Source: Actinoplanes cyaneus (GTDB lineage Bacteria; Actinomycetota; Actinomycetes; Mycobacteriales; Micromonosporaceae). Taken from it: a stretch of 64,000 bases of DNA. Each line of letters opens with the position of its first letter. Position 1 is the stretch's first letter. Of the stretch, positions 8,665 to 16,915 are shown piece after piece. The stretch lies in NCBI RefSeq assembly GCF_016862095.1, contig NZ_BOMH01000044.1, forward strand, positions 1 through 64,000, read 5' to 3'. The notes under the pieces were generated by a model. The model worked only from the letters and a program-made list of their open reading frames with translations, ran no database searches and had not been told where the DNA came from. Both the position numbers and the translations under genes were made by a program.

Positions 8665-9438
8665 GTGAGTGAGTTCGTACGGCTGGAGATCGCGGACGGG
8701 ATCGGCACGATCCGGCTCGAACGGCCGCCGATGAACGCGCTGAACACGCAGGTCCAGGAGGAGTTGCGGGCGGCCGCCACGGCCGCGGCCGGCGACCCCG
8801 AGGTGCGCGCCGTCGTGGTCTGGGGCGGGGAGAAGGTGTTTGCCGCCGGCGCCGACATCACCGAGTTCACGACAGTCAGCTATCAGCACATGGTCGCCCG
8901 GGCCACGGCGCTCTCCGGGGCCTTCGACGCGGTCGCGCGGATCCCCAAGCCGGTGGTCGCCGCGGTCACCGGGTTCGCCCTGGGCGGCGGCTGCGAGCTG
9001 GCGCTGGCCTGCGACTGGCGGGTCGTGGCCGAGGACGCGAAGCTCGGCCAGCCGGAGATCAAGCTCGGCATCATCCCGGGCGCCGGTGGCACGCAGCGGC
9101 TCGCCCGGCTGATCGGCCCGGCCCGTGCCAAGGAGCTGATCTTCTCCGGCCGGATGGTCGAGGCCGACGAGGCGCTGCGGATCGGGCTGGCCGACCGGGT
9201 GGTCCCGGCCGACCGGGTGCACGCCACGGCGGTCGAGATGGTCCGCCCCTACGTGACCGGTCCGGCCCTCGCGCTGCGTGCCGCCAAACAGGCCGTCGAC
9301 GCGGGCCTGAGCATGGACCTCGCGGCCGGCCTCGCGCTGGAGTCGCACCTGTTCGCGGGGCTGTTCGCCACCGACGATCGGGTGGAGGGAACCACCGCTT
9401 TCGTCGAGAAGCGCAAGCCGAAGTTCACCGGACAGTAG
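8665..9438 (+). CDS. Enoyl-CoA hydratase/isomerase (crotonase family)
   Basis: 257 residues of the crotonase fold. The oxyanion-hole segments are AAGADITEF and ALGGGCELALACDW, and the catalytic Glu lies in GQPEIKLGIIPGAGGTQRL. It probably hydrates 2-enoyl-CoA in fatty-acid or branched-chain breakdown. The GTG start at 8665 follows CGGAGG at good spacing and removes an unrelated 28-residue extension. A -10-like TAGGCT (8628-8633) would give a short leader of about 25 nt. No other beta-oxidation gene is adjacent. Confidence 0.9.
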   Translation: MSEFVRLEIADGIGTIRLERPPMNALNTQVQEELRAAATAAAGDPEVRAVVVWGGEKVFAAGADITEFTTVSYQHMVARATALSGAFDAVARIPKPVVAAVTGFALGGGCELALACDWRVVAEDAKLGQPEIKLGIIPGAGGTQRLARLIGPARAKELIFSGRMVEADEALRIGLADRVVPADRVHATAVEMVRPYVTGPALALRAAKQAVDAGLSMDLAAGLALESHLFAGLFATDDRVEGTTAFVEKRKPKFTGQ

Positions 9439-9468
9439 TCGCACCCTCTACCCGTCACAGGCACCGCC

Positions 9469-9480
9469 TAGACTGCGCAC
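9469..9480 (+). promoter_or_regulatory. -10 box giving a leaderless Hsp70-like mRNA
   Basis: TAGACT at 9469-9474 is followed by 6 nt and then ATG 9481, which places the expected transcription start on the start codon. No Shine-Dalgarno is present. Confidence 0.6.
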
Positions 9481-11406
9481 ATGTCCATCGACCAGGGTGG
9501 TCCGAAGTACGCCCTCGGCATCGACTTCGGCACCTCGAACACCGTCGCCGTCGCGCGGTGGCCGGACGGGCGGGCCCGGCCGATCCTGGTCGACGGCTCA
9601 CCGTTGCTGCCGTCCGCGGTCTACGCCGACGCCGGGGGCAACCTGCTGGTCGGCCGGGACGCCGTGCACAGCGCCCGGCTCGAGCCGGCCCGTTTCGAGC
9701 CGAACCCGAAGCGCCGCGTCGACGACGGCCTGGTGTTGCTCGGCGAGCAGGAGTTCGACGTCGTCGACCTGATCGCCGGGGTGCTCGCCAGGGTGGTCGA
9801 GGAATGGCATCGCGCGGTCGGGCCGTACCGGCCGGAGACCACGCTCACCTGCCCCGCGACCTGGGGCTCCACCCGGCGGACCCTGCTCGCTGAAGCGGCC
9901 GCCCGCGCCGGGCTGTCCGGTCCCCGGCTGGTCGCCGAGCCGGTCGCCGCCGCGACGTATTTCGCCGAGGTGCTCGGCCGGGACGTGCCGATCGGCTCGG
10001 TGCTGATGGTGCACGACTTCGGGGCCGGCACGTTCGACGCCAGCCTCGTCGCGCGGACCGCCACCGGCTTCGAGGTGCTCGCCGTCGACGGGCGCGACGA
10101 CCTGGGCGGCCTGGACGTGGATGCGGCACTCGTCGAGCACCTGCGCACCGACGGGTGGGAACGCCTGCTGGAGCCGACCACGGTCGAGGAGCGCCGGGCC
10201 CGCCGCCAGCTCTGGGACGACGTGCGGATCGCCAAGGAGCGGCTGTCCCGCGCCCAGTCGGCGGACTTCGTGGTGCCGCTGCTCGACGCCGAGGTGCACC
10301 TCACCCGCGACGAGTTGGAGGAGGTCGCCCGCCCGGTGCTGGAGCAGACCGTCCGGATCACGCGGAACCTGCTGAAGTTCGCCGACCTGCCCGACGGCCG
10401 GCTGGCCGGGGTGTTCCTGGTCGGTGGCGCCAGCCGGATCCCGCTGATGGCGACCCTGCTGCACCGCGAACTGGGCGAGCCGCCGGTCGTGATCGAGCAG
10501 CCCGAGCTGGTCGTGGCCGAGGGCAGCGTCCTGGCCGAGGCGGCGCTGCTGACCTCCGAGCCGGCCGCGCCCGGGCCGACCGGGCAGATGCGGCTGCCCT
10601 CGCAGAGCATGCCGGAGGACGCGCCCTACCAGGAGCCGGTTCCCGACGACCCGCCCGTCGCGACGGAGCCGGTCGCGCAACGGTCGATCCCGGAAGCGGC
10701 CGGGGCGACCGAGGACGCGCCGCTGGGTGACTCCTTCCCAGAGCCGGTCGACTCGTTCTCCGAGCCGACCGGGGAGCCCCCGGTTCCCGTCGTCCCGCTG
10801 CCGACCCGCAAACCGGGGGCGGCCGTCGCCCCGTCCCAGGTCCAGGTGAAGCGGGTCCCGGCCAAGCCGGCGGCGTCGGTGGACAACCGGGAGACCGAGA
10901 TCCGGCCCGAGCTGGTCGTCCCGCCGCACATGCGGCCGCCGGTCGACCCGTGGCCCGACGCGGACCCGCCGCACTGGCGGCCGGACCCGGACGCGACGAT
11001 GCCGACCAGCCCGCCCCCGCACGAGGGCCGGACGCCGTCGCCGTCGCAGCAGAGCACCATGCCGAAGAAGGCGAAGCCGGCCCCGCCGCGGCCGACCCGC
11101 CCGGTGGTGGCGCAGTCCCGGCCGGTCACGCAGTCCGCGCCCGCCTCGGGGCGGGCCGTGGTCGCGCCGCCGCGCCCGGCGCCGCAGGCGGAGAAGAAGC
11201 GCAAGCCGGCCAAGCAGCGGCCGGCTCCCCGGCGCCGGAACCCGTTCCTGCGCTTCCTGCAGGTGCTGCTCAGCCTGCTGACGATGATCTGCGTTCCGCT
11301 GGCCGCGCTGATCCTGGCGTACGGCTACGGCAACGGCGAGCCCTGGCAACAGGACGCTGTCGACGTTTTCACCGACATCGCGAAGTTGCTGAACCTGCAG
11401 GGGTGA
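9481..11406 (+). CDS. Membrane-anchored Hsp70/DnaK-like protein
   Basis: 641 residues. Residues 1-350 form an Hsp70-type ATPase domain (phosphate 1 motif GIDFGTSNTVAV; VAEPVAAATYF; HDFGAGTFDASL; VFLVGGASRIP). There is no normal substrate-binding domain. After residue about 360 comes roughly 220 residues rich in Pro, Ala, Asp and Glu, then a basic patch (KKRKPAKQRPAPRRRN) and one hydrophobic helix (about 592-617) close to the C-terminus. The ATPase would thus be cytosolic and tethered to the membrane by a tail anchor. Similar proteins in actinomycetes are poorly characterised. The mRNA is probably leaderless. It stands alone as a transcription unit. Confidence 0.85.
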   Translation: MSIDQGGPKYALGIDFGTSNTVAVARWPDGRARPILVDGSPLLPSAVYADAGGNLLVGRDAVHSARLEPARFEPNPKRRVDDGLVLLGEQEFDVVDLIAGVLARVVEEWHRAVGPYRPETTLTCPATWGSTRRTLLAEAAARAGLSGPRLVAEPVAAATYFAEVLGRDVPIGSVLMVHDFGAGTFDASLVARTATGFEVLAVDGRDDLGGLDVDAALVEHLRTDGWERLLEPTTVEERRARRQLWDDVRIAKERLSRAQSADFVVPLLDAEVHLTRDELEEVARPVLEQTVRITRNLLKFADLPDGRLAGVFLVGGASRIPLMATLLHRELGEPPVVIEQPELVVAEGSVLAEAALLTSEPAAPGPTGQMRLPSQSMPEDAPYQEPVPDDPPVATEPVAQRSIPEAAGATEDAPLGDSFPEPVDSFSEPTGEPPVPVVPLPTRKPGAAVAPSQVQVKRVPAKPAASVDNRETEIRPELVVPPHMRPPVDPWPDADPPHWRPDPDATMPTSPPPHEGRTPSPSQQSTMPKKAKPAPPRPTRPVVAQSRPVTQSAPASGRAVVAPPRPAPQAEKKRKPAKQRPAPRRRNPFLRFLQVLLSLLTMICVPLAALILAYGYGNGEPWQQDAVDVFTDIAKLLNLQG

Positions 11407-11518
11407 AACGCCCGGGATGTGCCCATGATCACTGCCAGGACGGTGTGAGAAACGACATCTCGGGCCGGAGCGGCGACGACCTCGACCGCTCGTCGGCGGC
11501 GGCGGGCCGGGCCGGCCC

Positions 11519-12010
11519 CTATCCCCGATCCTCGTCCCTGGCCTGAGGCTTGTCGTCGCGGGCCTGCGGCTTGTCGTCAGCCGGGCGGACCTCGTCGGCC
11601 GGGCGCAGAACCGGCGGTTTGTCGTCGGGTCGCAGGCGTGGCGGGGCCGGCGGTTTGTCGTCGGGGCGCGGGCGTGGCGGGGCCGGTGGCTCGTCGTGCC
11701 GGCGCAGCTCATGCTCCAGCTGGGCCAGCAGCTCACGGTCGCGGCGGGACTGCTCGGTGTCCATCGAGCGCAGGAAGTCCGGGTCGTCGTCGGGCGACGA
11801 CGGTCGCGGGGCCGGTCGCCGGGCGCTGCCGTCGGCGGGACGGCCCCACAGGAAATACGCGATCGGCCCGGCCAGCGGGACGAGCACCACGACCAGGACC
11901 CACAGTGCCCGCGGCAGAGCACGCACCCGCTCCGCGGACAGGGACCCGATGAGCGCCAGGATCAGCAGCACGAGCGCGACCGCGGCCAAGACGATGAACA
12001 ACCGGACCAT
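11519..12010 (-). CDS. PLD N-terminal-domain membrane protein
   Basis: 163 residues. Two hydrophobic helices at the N-terminus (residues about 3-22 and 35-55, ALWVLVVVLVPLAGPIAYFLWG) match the short phospholipase-D-like N-terminal domain (PLDc_N). The rest is a charged, disordered tail with repeated PDDKPPAPPR and DDKPQAR units at the C-terminus. There is no catalytic HKD motif, so it is not an active phospholipase. ATG 12010 matches the domain start. Function is unknown. Confidence 0.7.
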   Translation of the reverse strand: MVRLFIVLAAVALVLLILALIGSLSAERVRALPRALWVLVVVLVPLAGPIAYFLWGRPADGSARRPAPRPSSPDDDPDFLRSMDTEQSRRDRELLAQLEHELRRHDEPPAPPRPRPDDKPPAPPRLRPDDKPPVLRPADEVRPADDKPQARDDKPQARDEDRG

Positions 12011-12048
12011 GGGGCAATGATGCCCCTCCTCCGGCCGCCCGGCGACGA

Positions 12049-12441
12049 TCAGAGCATGACAACCAGTCCGCCGATGACGGCGAAGCCCGCGGTGATCAGC
12101 GCGTAGGCGCGGATCGTGCCGGCCGCCGGCCGCGGCGGGCGGATCCGCAGGCCCGGCGCGCGGCGGAGGGCGAGCCCGGCCAGCGCCGCCCAGCCGCCCA
12201 TCGCGGCGGCGGCGACCAGCCACTGCGCGGGGCCGGCGCCGGGGTGGAAGGCGGGCCGGGCGGCGAGCAGCGCCACGGCGGCCGCGGACATCCCGGTGCG
12301 GCGCCAGGCCAGCCGGGTGCGTTCCGGGGAGGCGCCGGGGTCACGCGTACGGTCCGGAAAGGCGCCGGCGTCGCGCGTGCGCTCCGGGACGGCGCCGGGG
12401 TCACGCGTGCCTTCCGGGACGGAGCCCGGGTCGCGGGTCAC
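12049..12441 (-). CDS. DUF202 membrane protein with decapeptide repeats
   Basis: 130 residues. The C-terminal 90 have the DUF202 pattern (ERTRLAWRRTGMSAAAVALL) with three hydrophobic helices. The N-terminus carries four imperfect 10-residue repeats of the type TRDPGAVPER, encoded by 30-nt DNA repeats. These look like a local expansion of the ERTRLAW segment rather than a conserved domain. It starts with GTG overlapping the upstream stop (GTGA), so it is coupled to the other DUF202 gene. Confidence 0.7.
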   Translation of the reverse strand: MTRDPGSVPEGTRDPGAVPERTRDAGAFPDRTRDPGASPERTRLAWRRTGMSAAAVALLAARPAFHPGAGPAQWLVAAAAMGGWAALAGLALRRAPGLRIRPPRPAAGTIRAYALITAGFAVIGGLVVML

Positions 12442-12824
12442 GTGACGATCCGGTGGACCACCGTGACGACGAGGACCAGGGCGCCGAGCGCGACGACGAT
12501 CGCCAAGAACGCCGGGAAGCGTGAGCGGGGAAGGTCACGCCCGAGCCGCATCGCCCGCTCGGACCGTGCCCAGTGATCGACAGCACGCAGCGCGACGACC
12601 CCGCCGAGGACCAGCAGGGCGATCGCGATGATCTCGCGCAGCCGGGCGATCGGCAGCGGCGGCAGGAACTGTGCGCAGGCCAGTCCACCGGCGATCAGCG
12701 CCAGGCCGGTGCGGATCCAGGCCAGGAACGTCCGCTCGTTGGCCAGGGAGAACCGATAGTCCGGAGTCGTGCCCTCGGAATGGGCGCTCTCCGGGTCGAA
12801 CCACTGGATCAGGCCACCGAACAC
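12438..12824 (-). CDS. DUF202/YidH-family membrane protein
   Basis: About 128 residues with the YidH signature PDYRFSLANERTFLAWIRTGLALIAGG and three membrane helices. The preferred start is GTG 12824: a GATAAT box lies 6 nt upstream, giving a leaderless message; the longer frame to 12866 adds an unrelated sequence. It is followed, with a 4-bp overlap, by a second DUF202 gene, so the two small proteins may form a complex. Role unknown. Confidence 0.75.
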   Translation of the reverse strand: MFGGLIQWFDPESAHSEGTTPDYRFSLANERTFLAWIRTGLALIAGGLACAQFLPPLPIARLREIIAIALLVLGGVVALRAVDHWARSERAMRLGRDLPRSRFPAFLAIVVALGALVLVVTVVHRIVT

Positions 12825-12836
12825 CCGCCGATTATC
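12825..12836 (-). promoter_or_regulatory. -10 box for leaderless DUF202 operon
   Basis: On the minus strand GATAAT (12831-12836) lies 6 nt before GTG 12824. It also decides the start codon of this gene. Confidence 0.5.
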
Positions 12837-12847
12837 GACCTGTTCGG

Positions 12848-13039
12848 TCAAGAAGGCGGGTGCCACAGATTGCGTACTTCGTCACTCACACACGCTTCCC
12901 GTGGACGTCCGCAGCTGCACCAGGGAGAGTCGGGACCGGACCGGCCATGGGACTGCGGCTCCGCCTTGTTCGCGTGTGCGGGAAGATGAGAGCCGGGCAG
13001 GTTCACCGCGTCCAGAAGTGTTGCGTTTAGACCGCTCAT
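12848..13039 (-). CDS. Small unknown protein, 63 aa, Cys-rich centre
   Basis: A 63-residue frame starting MSGLNATLLDAVNLPGSH, with a CSCGRPREAC motif near residue 42. The strongest support is a near-perfect Shine-Dalgarno, AGGAGGAGGTG at 13047-13057, seven bases before the ATG, and a TAGCAT box at 13062-13067. Codon use is less GC-rich in the third position than in the neighbours (CTA, GCA, ACA, CTT), which may mean recent origin or transfer. I do not recognise the family. The clustered Cys residues could bind metal or form a small modified peptide, but nothing nearby encodes a modifying enzyme. It is divergent from etfB. Confidence 0.5.
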   Translation of the reverse strand: MSGLNATLLDAVNLPGSHLPAHANKAEPQSHGRSGPDSPWCSCGRPREACVSDEVRNLWHPPS

Positions 13040-13224
13040 GTCATGACACCTCCTCCTGGCGATGCTAGTGAGGTGGGTCACTCTGGGTGGTTGGCAACAG
13101 CAAAGCTACTGGCGGGTAACCTTGCCGACATGGTTTGGGTCAGGCATGGCGCGGCCAGGCGATGCCGACCGGCGGACCGGCTCGACCGCAACGGTGCGTT
13201 CAATACAGGAGGGTCAATAGCGCG

Positions 13225-14004
13225 ATGAATATCGTCGTATTGGTGAAGCAGGTGCCCGACTCCGGTGCCGAGCGCACCCTGAGCGCGAGCGACAACACCG
13301 TCGAGCGTGGCTCGGCGAGCAACGTCATCAACGAGATGGACGAGTACGCCATCGAGGAGGCGTTGAAGATCAAGGAGGCGCACGGCGGCGAGGTGACCGT
13401 GCTGACGGTCGGCCCGTCCGGCGCGACCGACTCGATCCGCAAGGCGCTCTCCATGGGCCCCGACAAGGCCGTCCACGTCGCGGACGACGCCCTGCACGGC
13501 TCGTGCGCGGTGGCCACCTCCAAGGTGCTCGCCGCCGCCCTGGGGCAGCTGAACGCCGACCTGATCCTCTGTGGCGCCGAGTCCACCGACGGCCGCGTGC
13601 AGGTCGTCCCGCACATGCTGGCCGAGCGCCTGGGCGTGGCGGCGCTGACCGGCGCGCGCAAGCTCACGGTGGACGGTTCGCAGCTGACCATCGAGCGGCA
13701 GACCGACGAGGGCTACGAGGTGGTCACCGCCTCGACGCCGGCCATCGTCAGCGTCTGGGACACCATCAACGAGCCTCGGTACCCGTCCTTCAAGGGCATC
13801 ATGGCCGCCAAGAAGAAGCCGCTGCAGAGCCTGTCCCTGGGTGACCTGGGTGTGGCGGGCGACGAGGTCGGCTTCGCCGGCGCGACCAGCCAGGTGCTGG
13901 AGTGGTCGAAGCGTCCGGCCCGCTCCGGCGGCGCGAAGGTCATCGACGAGGGCACCGGCGGCGAGCAGCTCGTCGCGTACCTCGCCACCGAGAAGTTCGT
14001 CTGA
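13225..14004 (+). CDS. etfB: Electron transfer flavoprotein beta subunit
   Basis: 259 residues, standard EtfB length. MNIVVLVKQVPDS at the start and the AMP-binding region DLILCGAESTDG are characteristic. With EtfA it forms a soluble FAD heterodimer that accepts electrons from acyl-CoA and other dehydrogenases and passes them to the quinone pool. ATG 13225 is preceded by AGGAGGG. etfA follows after 14 nt in the same direction, so the two are one operon. Confidence 0.95.
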   Translation: MNIVVLVKQVPDSGAERTLSASDNTVERGSASNVINEMDEYAIEEALKIKEAHGGEVTVLTVGPSGATDSIRKALSMGPDKAVHVADDALHGSCAVATSKVLAAALGQLNADLILCGAESTDGRVQVVPHMLAERLGVAALTGARKLTVDGSQLTIERQTDEGYEVVTASTPAIVSVWDTINEPRYPSFKGIMAAKKKPLQSLSLGDLGVAGDEVGFAGATSQVLEWSKRPARSGGAKVIDEGTGGEQLVAYLATEKFV

Positions 14005-14018
14005 GAAGGGGTCTCGTC

Positions 14019-14951
14019 ATGGCTGAAGTACTCGTTGTCGTCGAGGCCGGCGTCAAGAAGGTCACGCTCGAGATGCTCACGATCGCTCGTGGGCTCGGCG
14101 AGGTGTCCGCTGTCGTGTTCGGCGAGGCCGACCAGGCCAAGCTCGCCGAGTTCGGCGCCGCGAAGATCTACACCGCGTCCGGTGCGGACGTGCTGGACCA
14201 CGGCGCCGCTCCCAAGGCGACCGCCGTGGCCGAGCTGGTGAAGCGGGTGTCCCCGGCCGCCGTGCTGCTGGCCTCCACCCAGGAGGGCAAGGAGATCGCC
14301 GGCCGGCTCGCGGTCAAGCTGGACAACGGCCTGCTGACCGACGCGGTCGACGTCGCGGCGGACGGCACGGCCACCCAGGTGGTCTTCGCCGGCTCCACGA
14401 TCGTCAAGTCGAAGGTCACGAAGGGCCTGCCGATCGTGACCATCCGTCCGAACTCGACCACTCCGGTCGCGTCCGCGGCCACCCCGGCGGTCGAGGAGCT
14501 GACGGTCGCCGTCAGCGACTCCGACAAGCTGACCACGGTCGTCGAGCGCGTTGCCGAGCAGAAGGGCTCCCGCCCCGAGCTCACCGAGGCCGGCATCGTC
14601 GTCTCCGGCGGTCGCGGCGTGGGCAACGCCGACAACTTCAAGCTGGTCGAGGAGCTGGCCGACCTGCTCGGCGGCGCCGTCGGCGCGTCGCGTGCGGCCG
14701 TCGACTCGGGTTACTACCCGCACCAGTTCCAGGTCGGCCAGACCGGCAAGACGGTGTCCCCGCAGCTCTACGTGGCTCTGGGCATCTCCGGCGCGATCCA
14801 GCACCGGGCCGGCATGCAGACGTCGAAGACGATCGTGGCGGTCAACAAGGACGCCGAGGCGCCGATCTTCGAGCTCGCCGACTTCGGTGTGGTCGGCGAC
14901 CTGTTCAAGGTCGTCCCGCAGGCGGCCGACGAGATCCGCAAGCGGAAGTAA
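14019..14951 (+). CDS. etfA: Electron transfer flavoprotein alpha subunit
   Basis: 310 residues. The C-terminal FAD-binding domain is clear: [50 protein letters not shown] and [19 protein letters not shown]. It partners with EtfB. ATG 14019 follows GAAGGGG. A strong GC hairpin with a T-rich tail (14968-15000) ends the operon 17 nt after the stop. Confidence 0.95.
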   Translation: MAEVLVVVEAGVKKVTLEMLTIARGLGEVSAVVFGEADQAKLAEFGAAKIYTASGADVLDHGAAPKATAVAELVKRVSPAAVLLASTQEGKEIAGRLAVKLDNGLLTDAVDVAADGTATQVVFAGSTIVKSKVTKGLPIVTIRPNSTTPVASAATPAVEELTVAVSDSDKLTTVVERVAEQKGSRPELTEAGIVVSGGRGVGNADNFKLVEELADLLGGAVGASRAAVDSGYYPHQFQVGQTGKTVSPQLYVALGISGAIQHRAGMQTSKTIVAVNKDAEAPIFELADFGVVGDLFKVVPQAADEIRKRK

Positions 14952-14967
14952 CACTCGCTTCTGGTCA

Positions 14968-15000
14968 CGGCCCGGCGGTTCTCCGCCGGGCCGTTTCGTT
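14968..15000 (+). terminator. etfBA terminator
   Basis: Perfect 11-bp GC stem (14968-14978 with 14983-14993) closed by TTCT and followed by TTTCGTT. Confidence 0.85.
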
Positions 15001-15008
15001 CTGCGTCG

Positions 15009-15056
15009 GTACGACATTCCCGGCGCCCGTCCCCAGGCGACACGACCAAGCCCCGT
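15009..15056. repeat. Dispersed element C, copy 1
   Basis: 48 nt beginning GTACGA and ending with a 22-nt block, AGGCGACACGACCAAGCCCC plus GT, that is identical to the second copy at 37925-37972. In both places it lies just after a gene end or terminator and about 50 nt before an A palindrome. Confidence 0.75.
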
Positions 15057-15113
15057 CCGTGTCCGCGCGACCTCCGCCCGAGCCCGGGCAGCCGCGCGCG
15101 TCGCGCTTGCCGG

Positions 15114-15164
15114 GCTGGTTCTCACGGTGGTTGTTCGGGACGAACAACCACCGTGAGAACCAGC
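15114..15164. repeat. Palindromic element A, copy 2
   Basis: Perfect 24-bp inverted repeat (15114-15137 with 15141-15164), loop GGA. The variant bases are CTCACGG and GGTTGTTCG, matched in the other arm. About 160 nt downstream of the etfA stop. Confidence 0.9.
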
Positions 15165-15260
15165 GAGAACCGTGACCGGCGCCGCGACCGTGAGTGCCGC
15201 CTGCCCCGGACGTCCGCGAGCACGGCATCGGGCCACGGCAGCGACGCGGGTCGCGCTTGT

Positions 15261-15317
15261 CCGGCTGGTTCTCATGGGTGTTATTCGGGACGAATAACAC
15301 CCATGAGAACCAGCCGG
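15261..15317. repeat. Palindromic element A, copy 3
   Basis: Perfect 27-bp inverted repeat (15261-15287 with 15291-15317), loop GGA. The centre reads ATGGGTGTTATTCG. It is only about 100 nt from copy 2 but differs from it at several paired positions, so it is not a recent tandem duplicate. Confidence 0.92.
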
Positions 15318-15429
15318 GAGGGGGCGCGCCGTCGCTGCCGTGCCCACCGGATCGGTCGCGGGCTCCGGCGGGCGGGGCCTTTCGGCGGGCTCGGGTCGTC
15401 GACGGGTCTGCTGCCCTGACCGGGACCAG

Positions 15430-15555
15430 CCACGGACGTCGCCCTGGAGGGCTGAGCGTTCTGGGCGCCCCGCGCCCTGCTCGGCCCGGAAGGGTCCCCG
15501 CGGGAGCGACGATCTGGACCACAGCTGAGGCAGGCAATGAAGATCTTGATGTTGA
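15430..15555. repeat. Dispersed element B, copy 1
   Basis: About 125 nt similar to 21851-21975. Shared blocks in order: GCCCTGGAGGGCT, GCGTTCTGG, AAGGGTCCCCGCGGGAG, ACCACAG, ATGAAGAT-TTGAT. Both copies have the same orientation, about 110-220 nt after an A palindrome and upstream of a gene on the plus strand. Could be an untranslated RNA or a remnant of a mobile element. Confidence 0.7.
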
Positions 15556-15684
15556 TCTTCTGGCTTGGATCTCGAGGTTGGGATTCAGGCTTCGACGCGG
15601 TCGCGGCGGAAGGGGCGTTCGAGCTCGGCCGGGTGATCGGGAATGCGGGGCAGGACGGCGAAGGTTGCTTCGAGAAACAGGTTC

Positions 15685-15697
15685 TAGAGTGGGAAAA
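15685..15697 (+). promoter_or_regulatory. -10 box for leaderless desulfurase mRNA
   Basis: TAGAGT (15685-15690), then 7 nt, then ATG 15698. The GGGAAAA in the gap could alternatively act as a weak ribosome binding site. Confidence 0.55.
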
Positions 15698-16873
15698 ATG
15701 GCCTACCTCGATCATGCGGCTACCACGCCGATGCTCCCCGAAGCGCTGGACGCCTACGCGGCCGCCGCGCGGGAGATCGGCAATCCGTCGTCCCTGCACG
15801 CGGCCGGGCGCGGCGCTCGAAGGCTGGTCGAGGAGTCGCGGGAGCGGATCGCCGCGGTGATCGGCGCGCGACCGTCCGAGGTGATCTTCACGGGCGGCGG
15901 GACCGAGGCCGACAATCTGGCCACCAAGGGGATCTTCTGGGCGCGACGTGACGAGGATCCCACGCGGCTGCGGGTCGTGGCGTCGTCGGTCGAGCACCAC
16001 GCGGTGCTGGACGCGGTCGACTGGCTGGGCCGGCACGAGGGCGCGGAGGTGACCCACCTGCCGGTGGACGACGCCGGGCGGGTCGACCCGGAGGAGTTCG
16101 CCGGCCTGGTGCGCGCGCACGGGGAACAGATCGCGGTGGTCAGCGTGCAGTGGGCGAACAACGAGGTCGGCACGGTGCAGCCGATCCCGGAGCTGGCCGC
16201 GCTGGCGAGCGCGGCGGGCATCCCGTTCCACACCGACGCGGTGCAGGCGGTCGGGCAGGTGCCGGTGGACTTCGCGGAGAGCGGCGTGGCGGCCCTCACC
16301 CTGACCGGGCACAAGCTGGGCGGGCCGGTCGGCGTCGGCGCGCTGGTGCTGGGGCGTGACGTGAGCTGCACGCCGCTGCTGCACGGTGGCGGCCAGGAGC
16401 GCGACGTGCGGTCCGGGACGCTGGACACCCCCGGGGTGGTGGCGTTCGCGGTGGCGGTCGAGACGTCGGTGCGCGCGCGGCTGGAGTATGCGGACCGCGT
16501 CACCGCCCTGCGTGACGAGCTGGTCCGGCGGGTGCTCGCCACGGTCCCGGACGCGATCTACAACGGTGACCCGGAGCGACGGCTGCCCGGCAACGCGCAC
16601 TTCTCCTTCCCCGGCTGCGAGGGAGACGCGTTGCTGCTGCTCCTGGACGCGCAGGGGATCTACTGCTCGACCGGGTCGGCCTGCTCGGCCGGGGTCGCGC
16701 AGCCCAGCCACGTGCTGCTGGCGATGGGCGCCGACGATGCGCGGGCGCGGTCGTCGCTGCGGTTCTCGCTGGGGCACGACAGCACCGAGGCGGACCTGGA
16801 CGCGCTGCTGGCGGCGCTGCCCGGAGCGGTGGAGCGGGCCCGCCGCGCCGGGGCGTGGAAGACGCCCCGATAA
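15698..16873 (+). CDS. Cysteine desulfurase (IscS/NifS class)
   Basis: 391 residues of a PLP-dependent class V aminotransferase fold. It starts [12 protein letters not shown]. The Schiff-base Lys is K206 in TGHKLGG, and the reactive Cys sits in [10 protein letters not shown] (C323 or C329). It removes sulfur from cysteine as a persulfide. mnmA starts 42 nt downstream, so it probably supplies sulfur for 2-thiouridine in tRNA and perhaps Fe-S clusters. The 15-kb side of the frame is open far upstream, but the TAGAGT box 7 nt before ATG 15698 and family alignment fix this start. Confidence 0.92.
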   Translation: MAYLDHAATTPMLPEALDAYAAAAREIGNPSSLHAAGRGARRLVEESRERIAAVIGARPSEVIFTGGGTEADNLATKGIFWARRDEDPTRLRVVASSVEHHAVLDAVDWLGRHEGAEVTHLPVDDAGRVDPEEFAGLVRAHGEQIAVVSVQWANNEVGTVQPIPELAALASAAGIPFHTDAVQAVGQVPVDFAESGVAALTLTGHKLGGPVGVGALVLGRDVSCTPLLHGGGQERDVRSGTLDTPGVVAFAVAVETSVRARLEYADRVTALRDELVRRVLATVPDAIYNGDPERRLPGNAHFSFPGCEGDALLLLLDAQGIYCSTGSACSAGVAQPSHVLLAMGADDARARSSLRFSLGHDSTEADLDALLAALPGAVERARRAGAWKTPR

Positions 16874-16902
16874 GCCCGGCGACCGCTCGCCGGAGACCCG
16901 GA

Positions 16903-16915
16903 TAGGCTTTGGGGC
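16903..16915 (+). promoter_or_regulatory. -10 box for leaderless mnmA mRNA
   Basis: TAGGCT (16903-16908) followed by 7 nt and ATG 16916, with no ribosome binding site. mnmA therefore probably has its own start site in addition to any read-through from the desulfurase. Confidence 0.6.

Larger units (their letters stand above)
14952..15697. other. Repeat-rich intergenic island between etfA and the desulfurase
   Basis: These 746 nt contain no recognisable gene. They hold, in order, the etf terminator, element C copy 1, element A copies 2 and 3, element B copy 1, and the desulfurase promoter. Open frames running through it on either strand are explained by the repeats and do not look like proteins. 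Confidence 0.7.
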
